A DNA stretch of 64,000 bases from Winogradskya consettensis. GTDB lineage: Bacteria > Actinomycetota > Actinomycetes > Mycobacteriales > Micromonosporaceae. The translations under genes and the position numbers were made by a program. Shown piece after piece: positions 13,241 to 20,856 of this stretch. Each line of letters begins with the position of its first letter. The first letter of the stretch is position 1. The stretch covers positions 124,001-188,000 of the forward strand of contig NZ_BOQP01000006.1 in the NCBI RefSeq assembly GCF_018332715.1. The letters are read 5' to 3'. The notes under the pieces are model-generated. The model was given only the letters and a program-made list of their open reading frames with translations. It was not told the DNA's origin and did not search any database.

Positions 13241-13413
13241 GCACTGGGCAACCGGGCACCACGCGTCGGCCGTACCGGACACCTCCCAGTGCGGCCCGCG
13301 AGCCGATCCCGAAGCCGCACCCAGTTAGGCGCAGCCGCTCAGCAGAATCGAGACCAACGCCTCGCGCCGATGCGGAGCAACGTCTGCTGCTCCTCACGTG
13401 CAGGCAGCAAGTG

Positions 13414-13449
13414 TTGACACGGCCAAACCGGGCAACATACGTTGCCCGC
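13414..13449 (+). promoter_or_regulatory. Promoter with overlapping palindromic operator, HTH-methyltransferase gene
   Basis: A consensus TTGACA (-35) at 13414-13419 and TACGTT (-10) at 13438-13443 are 18 nt apart. A perfect inverted repeat, CGGGCAAC-ATAC-GTTGCCCG at 13429-13448, covers the -10 and ends 1 nt before the ATG at 13450. The -10 is 6 nt from the ATG, so the transcript is predicted to be leaderless and repressible. Confidence 0.8.
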
Positions 13450-14391
13450 ATGGGTGATGGCGCGAACGTGGATCTGGTAGGGCATGTCGATGCGGTTGCG
13501 GCGCCGGGTGGGTTGGTGGGGCTGGGGCGGTTGACGGAGTCGATCATGGCGATGGAGGGGCGGCGGACGTCGATCATCAATGAGTTGCGGCGGGGGCGGG
13601 TTGCCAGCTGGGATGAGATCGGTAAGGCGTGCGGGATGACGCGGCAGGGGGCTACTCGACGGTGGTCCCGGCAGGCTCATGCGGGTTCGTTCGGGGCGGC
13701 GGCTGAGGCTTATCGGCGGGGGCGGCCTGGCTATCCGCAGTCGGCGGTGGAGTTTGCGGTGCCGCGGCGGGCGAGGCGGGTGCTCGATCTGGGTGCCGGG
13801 ACGGGGAAGTTCACCGAGCTGCTGGTGGCGGCCGGGCTGGATGTCGTGGCGGTGGAGCCGTCGGAGGAGATGCGGGCGCAGTTGGCTGCCGCGGTGCCGG
13901 GGGTCGCTGTGCGGGCCGGGTCCGCGGAGAGCATTCCCCTGCCCGATGACGGCGTCGACGCCGTCGTAGTGGCTCAGGCGTGGCACTGGGTCGACACCGC
14001 GCTCGCCGTTCCCGAGGTTGCCCGGGTGCTGCGGCCCGGGGGGACACTCAGTCTGGTGTGGAACGTGCGTGATCATGCGGAGCCCTGGGTGGCGCTGCTG
14101 GACAATGTTCTGCATCAGCACACGCGGCAGGAGATCGACACCGAGCCGGTCCTGCCGAGCCCGTTCGAGCAGGTCGAGCGCACGGAGATCCGGTGGCGGC
14201 ACACCCTCAGCCGCGCGGAGCTGCTGGACATGGTGGCATCCCGGAGCTACGTGATCGTGCTTCCCGAGCAGGACCGCACGCAGCTCCTCGGTGAGGTCGG
14301 GGAGCTGCTGGACTCGCATCCCGATCTGAAGGGGCGAGACGCGCTGAGCATGCCCTACATCACCCGCTGCACCCGGGCGCTGCGGGCTTGA
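13450..14391 (+). CDS. Helix-turn-helix / SAM-dependent methyltransferase fusion
   Basis: 313 aa. Residues ~15-70 contain a helix-turn-helix-like segment ending WDEIGKACGMTRQGATRRWSRQ, of the type found in small actinobacterial DNA-binding proteins. Residues ~75-310 are a class I methyltransferase with the SAM loop LDLGAGTGKFT, an acidic VEPSEEM strand and VVVAQAWHWVD, closest in style to Methyltransf_11 proteins. The start is the ATG one base after the operator palindrome, and no ribosome-binding site is present. The fusion suggests a regulator controlled by a ligand or by methylation, probably acting on its own operator. Substrate is unknown. Confidence 0.82.
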   Translation: MGDGANVDLVGHVDAVAAPGGLVGLGRLTESIMAMEGRRTSIINELRRGRVASWDEIGKACGMTRQGATRRWSRQAHAGSFGAAAEAYRRGRPGYPQSAVEFAVPRRARRVLDLGAGTGKFTELLVAAGLDVVAVEPSEEMRAQLAAAVPGVAVRAGSAESIPLPDDGVDAVVVAQAWHWVDTALAVPEVARVLRPGGTLSLVWNVRDHAEPWVALLDNVLHQHTRQEIDTEPVLPSPFEQVERTEIRWRHTLSRAELLDMVASRSYVIVLPEQDRTQLLGEVGELLDSHPDLKGRDALSMPYITRCTRALRA

Positions 14392-14399
14392 GCCTGCCG

Positions 14400-14426
14400 G
14401 CCGACCGCGAACGGCCCGCGGTCGGC
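14400..14426. terminator. Bidirectional terminator hairpin
   Basis: Perfect 10-bp stem, GCCGACCGCG at 14400-14409 paired with 14417-14426, 7-nt loop, between convergent genes. Confidence 0.8.
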
Positions 14427-14451
14427 GGTCGCGGCGGACAGCGGACGAGGC

Positions 14452-16074
14452 TCAGGCGAGGTTGGACGAACGGGGGTAGGCGTCCTCAGGGTCGGTGATG
14501 ACGTTGACCAGGTAGGGGACGCCGGCGTTGAAGGCGCGGGTCAGGGCCGGCTCGAGGTCGTTCGACTTGGTGACCGTTTCGCCGGCTCCGCCCAGCGCCT
14601 CGACCACGGCGTCGTAGCGCAGGCCCGGTTGCAGGTCGGCGGCGACGTCGTAGCCGTACATGGCTCGCATGGGGTGTTTTTCCAGGCCCCAGATGCCGTT
14701 GTTGCCGACCACGATGACCACCGGGAGGTTCTGGCGGGCCAGGGACTCGGCGTCCATGAGGGAGAAGCCCGCCGCGCCGTCGCCCATCAGCACGCAGATC
14801 TGCCGGTCCGGATAGGTCACCCTGGCCCCCATCGCGTAGCCCATGCCGGTGCCGAGGCAGCCGTAGGGCCCCGGGTCGAGCCACGTCCCGGGCTGGGACG
14901 GCTCGAGGTAGCGGCCCGCGTACGACACGAAGTCGCCGCCGTCGCCGATAGTCACAGCGTCCGGCGCGAGGACCTTGCGGAGCTCGCCGTAGACGCGGGC
15001 GGGCTTGATCGGGTCCGTTTCGGCGGCCATGGCGGCGGCGTCCCGGGAGCGGCCCGCGTCCTCGGCGGCGCGCAGGCCGGCCGTCCATTCGCTGTGGTCG
15101 GCGCGTTTGCCGGTGTGGTCGGCGAGCGCGGTGAGGGTCGCGCGCAGGTCGCCGGCCGGGGACACCGCCGGCTGGACATGGGTGGCCCGCTGGGACGGGG
15201 CGTCGACGATGTGGATGACCTGGGCGGGGTCGAACTCGCCGAAGTTGAGGCGGAAGTCGAGGGGTGTGCCGATGACCGCGATGACGTCGGCTTCACTGAA
15301 CGCCGCCCGGCGGGCCTTGGCGAAGTTGAGCGGGTGGCCGGGCGGCAGCGCGCCGCGGCCCATGCCGTTGGTGAAGACGGGGATCTGCAAGGCTTCCGCG
15401 GCCGCCGTCAGGGCTTCGATCGCGTCGCCGGCCCAGACGTCGGAGCCCGCGATGATCACCGGACGGGCGGCGGAGGCGAGCAGCTCGGCGGCTTTCGCGA
15501 CGTCGGCCGGGTCCGCGGTGATGACCGGGATCGGGTCGGCGACGGGGGTGGGCACGTCCGCACTGGAGAACAGCACCTCGAGCGGCAGGTCCAGGAAGGC
15601 CGGGCCGCGGTGCGCGGTGAGCGCGGCGGTCAGTGCGGCCTGCACGGAGCCCGGGATGGATGCCGTGTCGGGCACCGTGGCGGCGTACCGGGTGATGGAG
15701 GAGACCAGGGGGATGTGGTCGATCTCCTGGAGGCTGCCGGATCCCCAGCGGAAGGCCGGGGCCCGCCCGCCGAGCACCAGGACCGGGGAGGCGTTGAAGA
15801 ACGCGCTGGTCAGGCCCGAGATGCCGTTGGTGACGCCGGGGCCGGCCGTGAGCACCGCGAGACCCGGACGGCGTTGCAGCTTGGCGACGGCCTCGGCGGC
15901 GAACACCGCCGACTGCTCATGGCGCACGTCGTAGATCGGGAAACCGGCTTTGTGGGCGGCGTCGTAGAGCGGGAAGACATGGCCTCCGGAGAGGGTGAAG
16001 AGCTCCCGGATCCCGTACGCCCGGAGCGCCGCAAGCGCCAGCTCCCCGCCGTGCCCCTCGATCATGTCGCCCAT
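14452..16074 (-). CDS. Thiamine diphosphate-dependent enzyme, acetolactate-synthase-like (IlvG type)
   Basis: 540 aa with the three-domain layout of the ThDP decarboxylase/synthase family. The activating glutamate lies in RHEQSAVFAAEAVAK. The ThDP/Mg motif runs from MGDGAAGF to VVIVVGNNG in the C-terminal third. It is not beside an ilvN-type regulatory subunit, and nearby genes are unrelated to branched-chain synthesis. Besides acetolactate synthase, a 2-hydroxyacyl-CoA lyase or oxalyl-CoA decarboxylase-like role is possible. GGGAG lies about 10 nt before the ATG at 16074. Confidence 0.8.
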   Translation of the reverse strand: MGDMIEGHGGELALAALRAYGIRELFTLSGGHVFPLYDAAHKAGFPIYDVRHEQSAVFAAEAVAKLQRRPGLAVLTAGPGVTNGISGLTSAFFNASPVLVLGGRAPAFRWGSGSLQEIDHIPLVSSITRYAATVPDTASIPGSVQAALTAALTAHRGPAFLDLPLEVLFSSADVPTPVADPIPVITADPADVAKAAELLASAARPVIIAGSDVWAGDAIEALTAAAEALQIPVFTNGMGRGALPPGHPLNFAKARRAAFSEADVIAVIGTPLDFRLNFGEFDPAQVIHIVDAPSQRATHVQPAVSPAGDLRATLTALADHTGKRADHSEWTAGLRAAEDAGRSRDAAAMAAETDPIKPARVYGELRKVLAPDAVTIGDGGDFVSYAGRYLEPSQPGTWLDPGPYGCLGTGMGYAMGARVTYPDRQICVLMGDGAAGFSLMDAESLARQNLPVVIVVGNNGIWGLEKHPMRAMYGYDVAADLQPGLRYDAVVEALGGAGETVTKSNDLEPALTRAFNAGVPYLVNVITDPEDAYPRSSNLA

Positions 16075-16138
16075 ACCCGAGTGCTCCCCTCGATCGGCCC
16101 GTGCCTGCCCAGCACGCTACCGCCGAACGGGCACGGGT

Positions 16139-17854
16139 TCAGCTCAGCAGGCGACTGAGATCGTCGATGAGATACGAGACGCTGGAACCGAACGAGACAC
16201 CCGACGTGAGGCTGTACGCCACGAGCAGCGTGAGCACCGGTACGGCAACGAGCACCAGGATGCTGAGCAGCACCTGGAGGACCCGCATCCCCCCGCGCTT
16301 GCGAGCCGGTGCCGGCGGCGCCTGCCACCCCACAGTCGGCGGCCGCTGCGAAGAAGGCCGCGCAGATGAACCAGGCCGCGCAGAAGAAGCGGGCCGGGCA
16401 GAAGAAGCAGGCCGCGCAGACGAAGCAGGCCGCGCCGGAGAAGTGGCAGGACGAGCGGGCGAGGAAGGCCGCGCCGCCTTCTGGGTCGGGGCGGCCGGCG
16501 GCGAGACCGGGGCGGTGACCGCGATGTCCTGAGAGATCGGGGACGTTGCCTCGGGATCGGGCACCCAGTGGTGCTCGGCGTCCGGCCATGGGTCGACCGC
16601 GGGTGGCATGCCGCCGGTGAAGTCGCCCCCGCCGAGGTTCAGGTCGCGGCGGGACTGCGGGACCGTCTCCATGTCGTCGACCGTGACCCGCTTGCCGCGG
16701 GTGGCAGGGGCCTCGCGGGAGAGCAGCCGCATCTCCGAGGTCGGGCCGGGGGCGGCGGGTTCGGTGGCCAGCAGGGCCGCGTCGGCGAGGATGCTGCCCT
16801 CGGCGACGACGAGCTCGGGCTGCTCGATGACGACCGGCGCCTCGCCCAGGGCGCGGTGCAGCAGGGTGCCGACGAGCGGGATCCGGCTGGCGCCGCCGAC
16901 CAGGAAGACGCCGGCGAGGCGGCCGTCGGGCAGGTCGGCCCAGCGCAGCAGCTCCTGGGTGACCTGCACGGTCTGGTCGAGGATCGGGCGCGCGAGCTCT
17001 TCCAGCTCGTCCCGGGTCACGTGCATCTCGACGTTGAGCAGGGGGATCATCACGTCCGCGGACTGGCTGCGGGACAGCCGTTCCTTCGCGATGCGCACGT
17101 CGTCCCAGAGCTGGCGCTGGGCCCGGCGTTCCTCGAGCGTCGTCGGCTCGCTGAGCCGCTGCCAGGCCTGTGGGTCCCGCTCGGCGCAGAGTTTGCCGAG
17201 GTGTTCCACGATCGCGGCGTCGATGTCCAGCCCGCCGAGGTCGTCACGGCCGTCGACCGCGAGGACCTCGAAGCCCTCGGCCGTACGCGCGACCACGCTC
17301 GCATCGAACGTCCCGGCCCCGAAGTCGTGCACCACGACGACAGAGCCGATGGGTACGTCCCGGCCGAGCACCTCGGCGAAGTAGGTGGCCGCCGCGACGG
17401 GTTCAGCGACGAGCCGCACCCGCTCCAGTCCCGCCCGCCCGGCCGCTTCGGCGAGCAGGCCCCGCCGGGTGGCGCCCCAGGTCGCGGGGCAGGTGAGGGT
17501 GGTCTCGGGCCGGACCGGGCCGACCGCGCGGTGCCATTCCTCGACGACGCGGACCAGAACGGCGGCGATCAGGTCGACAACCGGGAACTCACGCTCGCCG
17601 AGCAGCACCAGACCGTCGTCGATGCGCCGTTTCGGGTTGGGCTCGAAGCGGGCGGGGTCACGGCGGGCACTGTGCACGGCGTCCCGGCCGACCAGCAGCG
17701 TGCCGTCGGGCTCGGAGTAGACGGCCGAGGGCAGCAGCGGCGAGCCGTCGAGAATGATCGGGCGGGCGCGGCCGTCGGGCCAGCGCGCCACGGCGACCGT
17801 GTTCGAGGTGCCGAAGTCGACGCCGAGCGCGTGCCGACCCTGGTCGATGGACAT
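16139..17854 (-). CDS. Hsp70-family ATPase with Pro-rich repeat linker and C-terminal membrane anchor
   Basis: 571 aa. Residues 1-345 form an actin/Hsp70-type nucleotide-binding domain: GVDFGTSNTV (11-20), HDFGAGTFD (176-184) and LVGGASRIP (around 325). The substrate-binding domain of DnaK is missing. In its place are a disordered acidic/Pro region, a repeat of SARPAS hexapeptides (about 467-500), and one hydrophobic helix (about 520-548) that should anchor the protein with the ATPase in the cytoplasm. It is 51 bp downstream of a small single-helix membrane protein, so the pair may act together. Substrate is unknown. Confidence 0.85.
   Translation of the reverse strand: MSIDQGRHALGVDFGTSNTVAVARWPDGRARPIILDGSPLLPSAVYSEPDGTLLVGRDAVHSARRDPARFEPNPKRRIDDGLVLLGEREFPVVDLIAAVLVRVVEEWHRAVGPVRPETTLTCPATWGATRRGLLAEAAGRAGLERVRLVAEPVAAATYFAEVLGRDVPIGSVVVVHDFGAGTFDASVVARTAEGFEVLAVDGRDDLGGLDIDAAIVEHLGKLCAERDPQAWQRLSEPTTLEERRAQRQLWDDVRIAKERLSRSQSADVMIPLLNVEMHVTRDELEELARPILDQTVQVTQELLRWADLPDGRLAGVFLVGGASRIPLVGTLLHRALGEAPVVIEQPELVVAEGSILADAALLATEPAAPGPTSEMRLLSREAPATRGKRVTVDDMETVPQSRRDLNLGGGDFTGGMPPAVDPWPDAEHHWVPDPEATSPISQDIAVTAPVSPPAAPTQKAARPSSPARPATSPARPASSARPASSARPASSARPGSSARPSSQRPPTVGWQAPPAPARKRGGMRVLQVLLSILVLVAVPVLTLLVAYSLTSGVSFGSSVSYLIDDLSRLLS
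16356..16445 (-). repeat. 18-bp in-frame tandem repeat in the Hsp70 linker, five copies
   Basis: Units of the type GGCCGCGCAGAAGAAGCA (plus-strand reading) start at 16356, 16374, 16392, 16410 and 16428. Each encodes one SARPAS-type hexapeptide, so length change keeps the frame. Confidence 0.9.
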
Positions 17855-17905
17855 GCGCGCCAGTGTAAGGGGTGGCGCACACGAGTTGATCAGGGCAAGG
17901 GCGCG

Positions 17906-18427
17906 TTACCGCACGGGCCGCCAGCGAAGGCGGCCGTCGTGACCGCGGGTGCACCGGACTGCCTGCCCGTCCTTGGTCCGGTCGGTGCTGCCCTCGATTT
18001 CACAGATTCCCCGGACCACCGGCGCGTCGTCCTTCTCCGGCGGCAGCAACGCCAGGTCGGGCGGCGTGGTGGTGGCGGCGGGAGAGGTGGGGGCAGGAGA
18101 GGTGGCAACAAACGGGGTGAGGGCAGGAGGGGAAGAAGAAGGACGGGAAGTAGGTGTGACAACCGGCGGAGGGGCAGGCGGGAGCCGGGAACGGGAGAGC
18201 CTGCGCGAAGCCGTGCCGGAGGAGGGCGGCGCCGAGGCGGGGCGACCGGTCGGGTGTGGGTCCACCACGACCGGGGCGTCCGCGGTGCGCGGCGCTGCCG
18301 AGAGGTGTTCCTGCTTGCCACCGAAAGTGACAAACCCGATCACACCGCAGAGCAGCGCCTGACCGACGACCAGCATCACGGCGACGGTCACCGTCCGCCT
18401 CGCCGATGTCGCGCCCACCCCAGGCAT
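17906..18427 (-). CDS. Single-pass membrane protein with Pro/Ser/Thr stalk and Cys-pair tail
   Basis: 173 aa: one N-terminal hydrophobic helix (VTVAVMLVVGQALLCGVIGFV), an extracytoplasmic Pro/Ser/Thr-rich stalk of about 90 residues, and a C-terminal module beginning ICEIEGSTDR with two cysteines and ending in GHDGRLRWRP. Function is not recognised. It lies just upstream of the Hsp70-like gene on the same strand. A GTG at 18433 is an alternative start. Confidence 0.7.
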   Translation of the reverse strand: MPGVGATSARRTVTVAVMLVVGQALLCGVIGFVTFGGKQEHLSAAPRTADAPVVVDPHPTGRPASAPPSSGTASRRLSRSRLPPAPPPVVTPTSRPSSSPPALTPFVATSPAPTSPAATTTPPDLALLPPEKDDAPVVRGICEIEGSTDRTKDGQAVRCTRGHDGRLRWRPVR

Positions 18428-18494
18428 CGTCACAGAGGGGAACTTTATGGCAACAGATCGATATCCGCGAGATCCCCTCTCGGTAATACCATGA

Positions 18495-19268
18495 TCACTT
18501 TCCGGTAAATGTCGGCTTCCGCTTCTCGACGAAGGCCGTGGTGCCCTCGACCCGGTCCTCGGTCGCGAAAAGACCAGCGAAAAGGTGACTCTCCAACGCG
18601 AGCCCCGAGGCGAGATCCATGTTCAGGCCACTGTCGATCGCCTGCTTCGCCGCGCGCAGGGCCAGTGCCGGACCCGTGAGGTACGGCCGGACGAGCTCAA
18701 CCGCGGCCGCGTACACCTCGGCTGCCGGAACGACCCGGTCAGCGAGACCGATCCGCAGCGCCTCCTCGGCGTCGACCATGCGGCCCGAGAAGATCAGGTC
18801 CTTGGCCCGGGCGGGTCCGACGAGCCGGGCCAGCCGCTGCGTGCCGCCCGCACCGGGGATGATGCCCAGCTTGATCTCGGGCTGCCCGAGCTTGGCGTCC
18901 GCCGCGACGACCCGCCAGTCGCAGGCCAGCGCCAGCTCGCAACCGCCGCCGAGGGCATACCCGGTGATCGCGGCGACGACCGGCTTGGGGATCCGGGCGA
19001 CCGCGTCGAAGGCACTCGACAGCGCCTCCGCGCGTACGGTCATGTCCTGAAAGGTCGTGGTGGTGAACTCGGTGATGTCGGCACCGGCGGCGAAGACCTT
19101 CTCCCCGCCGTACACGATGACGGCACGGACCTCGGGTGTCGCGGCCGCGACCCGTGCGGCCTCCCTGAGCTCCTCCTGGATCTGGGTGTTGAGCGCGTTC
19201 ATCGGGGGCCTGCCCAACCGGATCGTCCCGATCGCCTCGTTGATCTCCAGCTCCACGAACTCGCCCAC
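18495..19268 (-). CDS. Enoyl-CoA hydratase/isomerase family protein
   Basis: 257-aa crotonase. The oxyanion-hole segments are FAAGADITEF and GGGCELALACDW. The two catalytic glutamates are in GGGCELA and QPEIKLGIIPGAGGTQRL, as in true hydratases, so hydration of trans-2-enoyl-CoA in fatty-acid beta-oxidation is the likely reaction. The start is a GTG with GGAGG 6 nt upstream. Confidence 0.92.
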   Translation of the reverse strand: MGEFVELEINEAIGTIRLGRPPMNALNTQIQEELREAARVAAATPEVRAVIVYGGEKVFAAGADITEFTTTTFQDMTVRAEALSSAFDAVARIPKPVVAAITGYALGGGCELALACDWRVVAADAKLGQPEIKLGIIPGAGGTQRLARLVGPARAKDLIFSGRMVDAEEALRIGLADRVVPAAEVYAAAVELVRPYLTGPALALRAAKQAIDSGLNMDLASGLALESHLFAGLFATEDRVEGTTAFVEKRKPTFTGK

Positions 19269-19356
19269 CAGGTGCCTCCCGATCGATCGTTAACGTCCCC
19301 GGACAGGGTAAGGCGCGAGCCCGCGGGTAACTACCATTCGGAACGAGGGAGGCGCC

Positions 19357-19833
19357 ATGATCACCTACTACCGGGACGGGGACGTGCTGGTGACGTCGAC
19401 CGGGATCCGGATGGACGGCCGCGATTACCGGCTCAGCGAGCTCGCGCGTGTCTGGCACTCCCGCGGGCGGCGGCAGTGGTCGGCGGTGGCCGGGCGGGGC
19501 GTGCTCGGGCTCGCCGTTCTCGTCCCCGTGCTGATCGGCGCGATCGGCATCTCGATCGCCGTGCTGGTCGAGGCCTCGACCGCCGTGACCATCGCCCTCG
19601 TCGGTGGCGGCATCCTGATCGGGCTGGTCGCTCTCCCCCTCGCCGACGTGCTGCTGGAGTTCGTGGACCGCTCCCACGACCGGGGCAGCCACCCGCTCGA
19701 GATCTGGGCGGAAGTGCGTGGCACCCGGGTGCTGCTGCTGCGGTCGAACAACCGGCAGCGCTTCGGCCAGATCTACCGGGCGCTGCAACGCGCGCTGGAC
19801 CAGGACACCGTTTCCCAAGGAGACCAGGCGTGA
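19357..19833 (+). CDS. DUF6232-like membrane protein
   Basis: 158 aa. The N-terminus YYRDGDVLVTSTGIRMDGRDYRLSELARVW matches my memory of the DUF6232 family; two membrane helices follow (about 45-95) and the C-terminal part is a small basic domain. Function is unknown. GGGAGG precedes the ATG. The last codons (SQGDQA) and stop lie in the first copy of the 26-bp array, which has been duplicated downstream. Confidence 0.78.
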   Translation: MITYYRDGDVLVTSTGIRMDGRDYRLSELARVWHSRGRRQWSAVAGRGVLGLAVLVPVLIGAIGISIAVLVEASTAVTIALVGGGILIGLVALPLADVLLEFVDRSHDRGSHPLEIWAEVRGTRVLLLRSNNRQRFGQIYRALQRALDQDTVSQGDQA

Positions 19834-19911
19834 CCTTTTCGCAAGGAGACCAGGCGTGACCTTTTCGCAAGGAGACCAGGCGTGACCTTTCCCCAAGGAG
19901 ACCAGGCGTGA
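19815..19911 (+). repeat. 26-bp tandem repeat carrying ribosome-binding site, GTG start and TGA stop
   Basis: AAGGAG recurs at 19817, 19843, 19869 and 19895, each followed 7 nt later by GTGA. The copies create three overlapping 9-codon ORFs (19830-19859, 19856-19885, 19882-19911; peptides MTFSQGDQA, MTFSQGDQA, MTFPQGDQA). Each stop overlaps the next start, and the last GTG (19908) is the start of the DoxX-like gene. The array is a duplication of the end of the DUF6232 gene. Confidence 0.92.
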
Positions 19912-20288
19912 CGAGAAGAGACTCAGTGCAGGCGCTGGCGCTCGCCGGGGTGCTCGCCACCAGCGGGGTGCTGCACTTCGCGAAGCCGCGCCCCTTCGAC
20001 CGGATCGTGCCGCGCTCATTGCCCGGCAGCCGGCGAACCTACACGTACGTCAGCGGCGCCGCCGAGCTGGCCATCGCCGCCGCGATCGCCGTGCCGCGGA
20101 CGCGCGCCCTGGGTGGCCTGGCCGCGGCCGGGCTCTTCGCGGCGGTCTTCCCCGCCAACGTCAAGATGGCCGTGGACTGGCGGCACGCCTCGCCGGCCAA
20201 GCGTGCGATCGCCTACGGCCGACTGCCGCTGCAGGTGCCGTTGGTCCTGTGGGGGTTGCAAGTCGCCGGAAAAGTGAAAAAGATGTAA
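19908..20288 (+). CDS. DoxX-like small membrane protein
   Basis: 126 aa with four hydrophobic segments and the GVLHFAKPRPFDRIVPRSLPG motif of DoxX-like proteins. Family members are membrane proteins often linked to redox functions; a specific role cannot be given. The start GTG belongs to the last unit of the 26-bp array and has AAGGAG 7 nt upstream, so translation probably couples to the upstream DUF6232 gene through the mini-ORF chain. Confidence 0.8.
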   Translation: MTRRDSVQALALAGVLATSGVLHFAKPRPFDRIVPRSLPGSRRTYTYVSGAAELAIAAAIAVPRTRALGGLAAAGLFAAVFPANVKMAVDWRHASPAKRAIAYGRLPLQVPLVLWGLQVAGKVKKM

Positions 20289-20313
20289 AAATATCCGGCA
20301 CGATCGGGACATC

Positions 20314-20856
20314 ATGAAGGCCACCAAGGTTGCCCCGACCGGAATCGAGCGCACGTTCGGCGATGACGAGATCATCGTGACGAAGACGGATCCGCGCGGG
20401 TTGCTCACCTACGCCAACGATGTCTTCCTGCGGCTCTCGGCGCTCACCGAGGACGAGGCGATCGGCCGGCCGCACAGCCTCATCCGGCATCCCGACATGC
20501 CCCGGGCCGTGTTCAAACTGCTGTGGGACACCCTGAAGAGCCGGCAGGAGCTCTTCGCGTACGTCGTGAATCTCGCATCGGACGGCGCGCACTACTGGGT
20601 GCTCGCGCACGTGACGCCCTCGTTCGACCAGAACGGGCACCTGGTCGGATACCACTCGAGCCGGCGCCGCCCCGAGCAGGCCGCTGTCACCGCGGCCGCC
20701 GAGCTCTACCGCAGGCTGAGCGCCGAGGAACGCCGGCACAACAGCACCCCCGAGGCGCTCGACGCCGGGTGGTCGATGCTGCAGGACACCCTGAGCAACC
20801 GGGGACAGACCTACGACGAATTCGTCTGGGAGCTGACCAACGGAAGCGCCTCGTGA
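20314..20856 (+). CDS. PAS-domain sensor protein (Aer-like)
   Basis: 180 aa, soluble. Residues 20-130 are a PAS domain of the aerotaxis (Aer) kind: DEIIVTKTDPRGLLTYANDVFLR, GRPHSLIRHPDMPRAVF, and LVGYHSSRRRP. Family members often bind FAD or haem, though ligand residues cannot be assigned by eye. The stop overlaps the next gene's start as GTGA, so sensor and chemotaxis output are encoded by two coupled genes. Confidence 0.88.
   Translation: MKATKVAPTGIERTFGDDEIIVTKTDPRGLLTYANDVFLRLSALTEDEAIGRPHSLIRHPDMPRAVFKLLWDTLKSRQELFAYVVNLASDGAHYWVLAHVTPSFDQNGHLVGYHSSRRRPEQAAVTAAAELYRRLSAEERRHNSTPEALDAGWSMLQDTLSNRGQTYDEFVWELTNGSAS

Larger units (their letters stand above)
12614..13413. other. Gene-free region rich in tandem repeats
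   Basis: About 800 bp with no credible gene. ORFs cross it on both strands, but their sequences are Arg/Pro/Cys-rich with no family pattern, and the two repeat arrays inside (12718-12845 and 13152-13240) have units that are not multiples of three. It separates the small membrane-protein genes from the HTH-methyltransferase gene. Confidence 0.7.

Noticed and set aside
12226..13320. ORFs of 314 aa (plus) and about 180-210 aa (minus) across the repeat island
   Set aside because: Arg/Pro/Cys-rich translations without recognisable domains, overlapping real genes at the ends and running through out-of-frame repeats.
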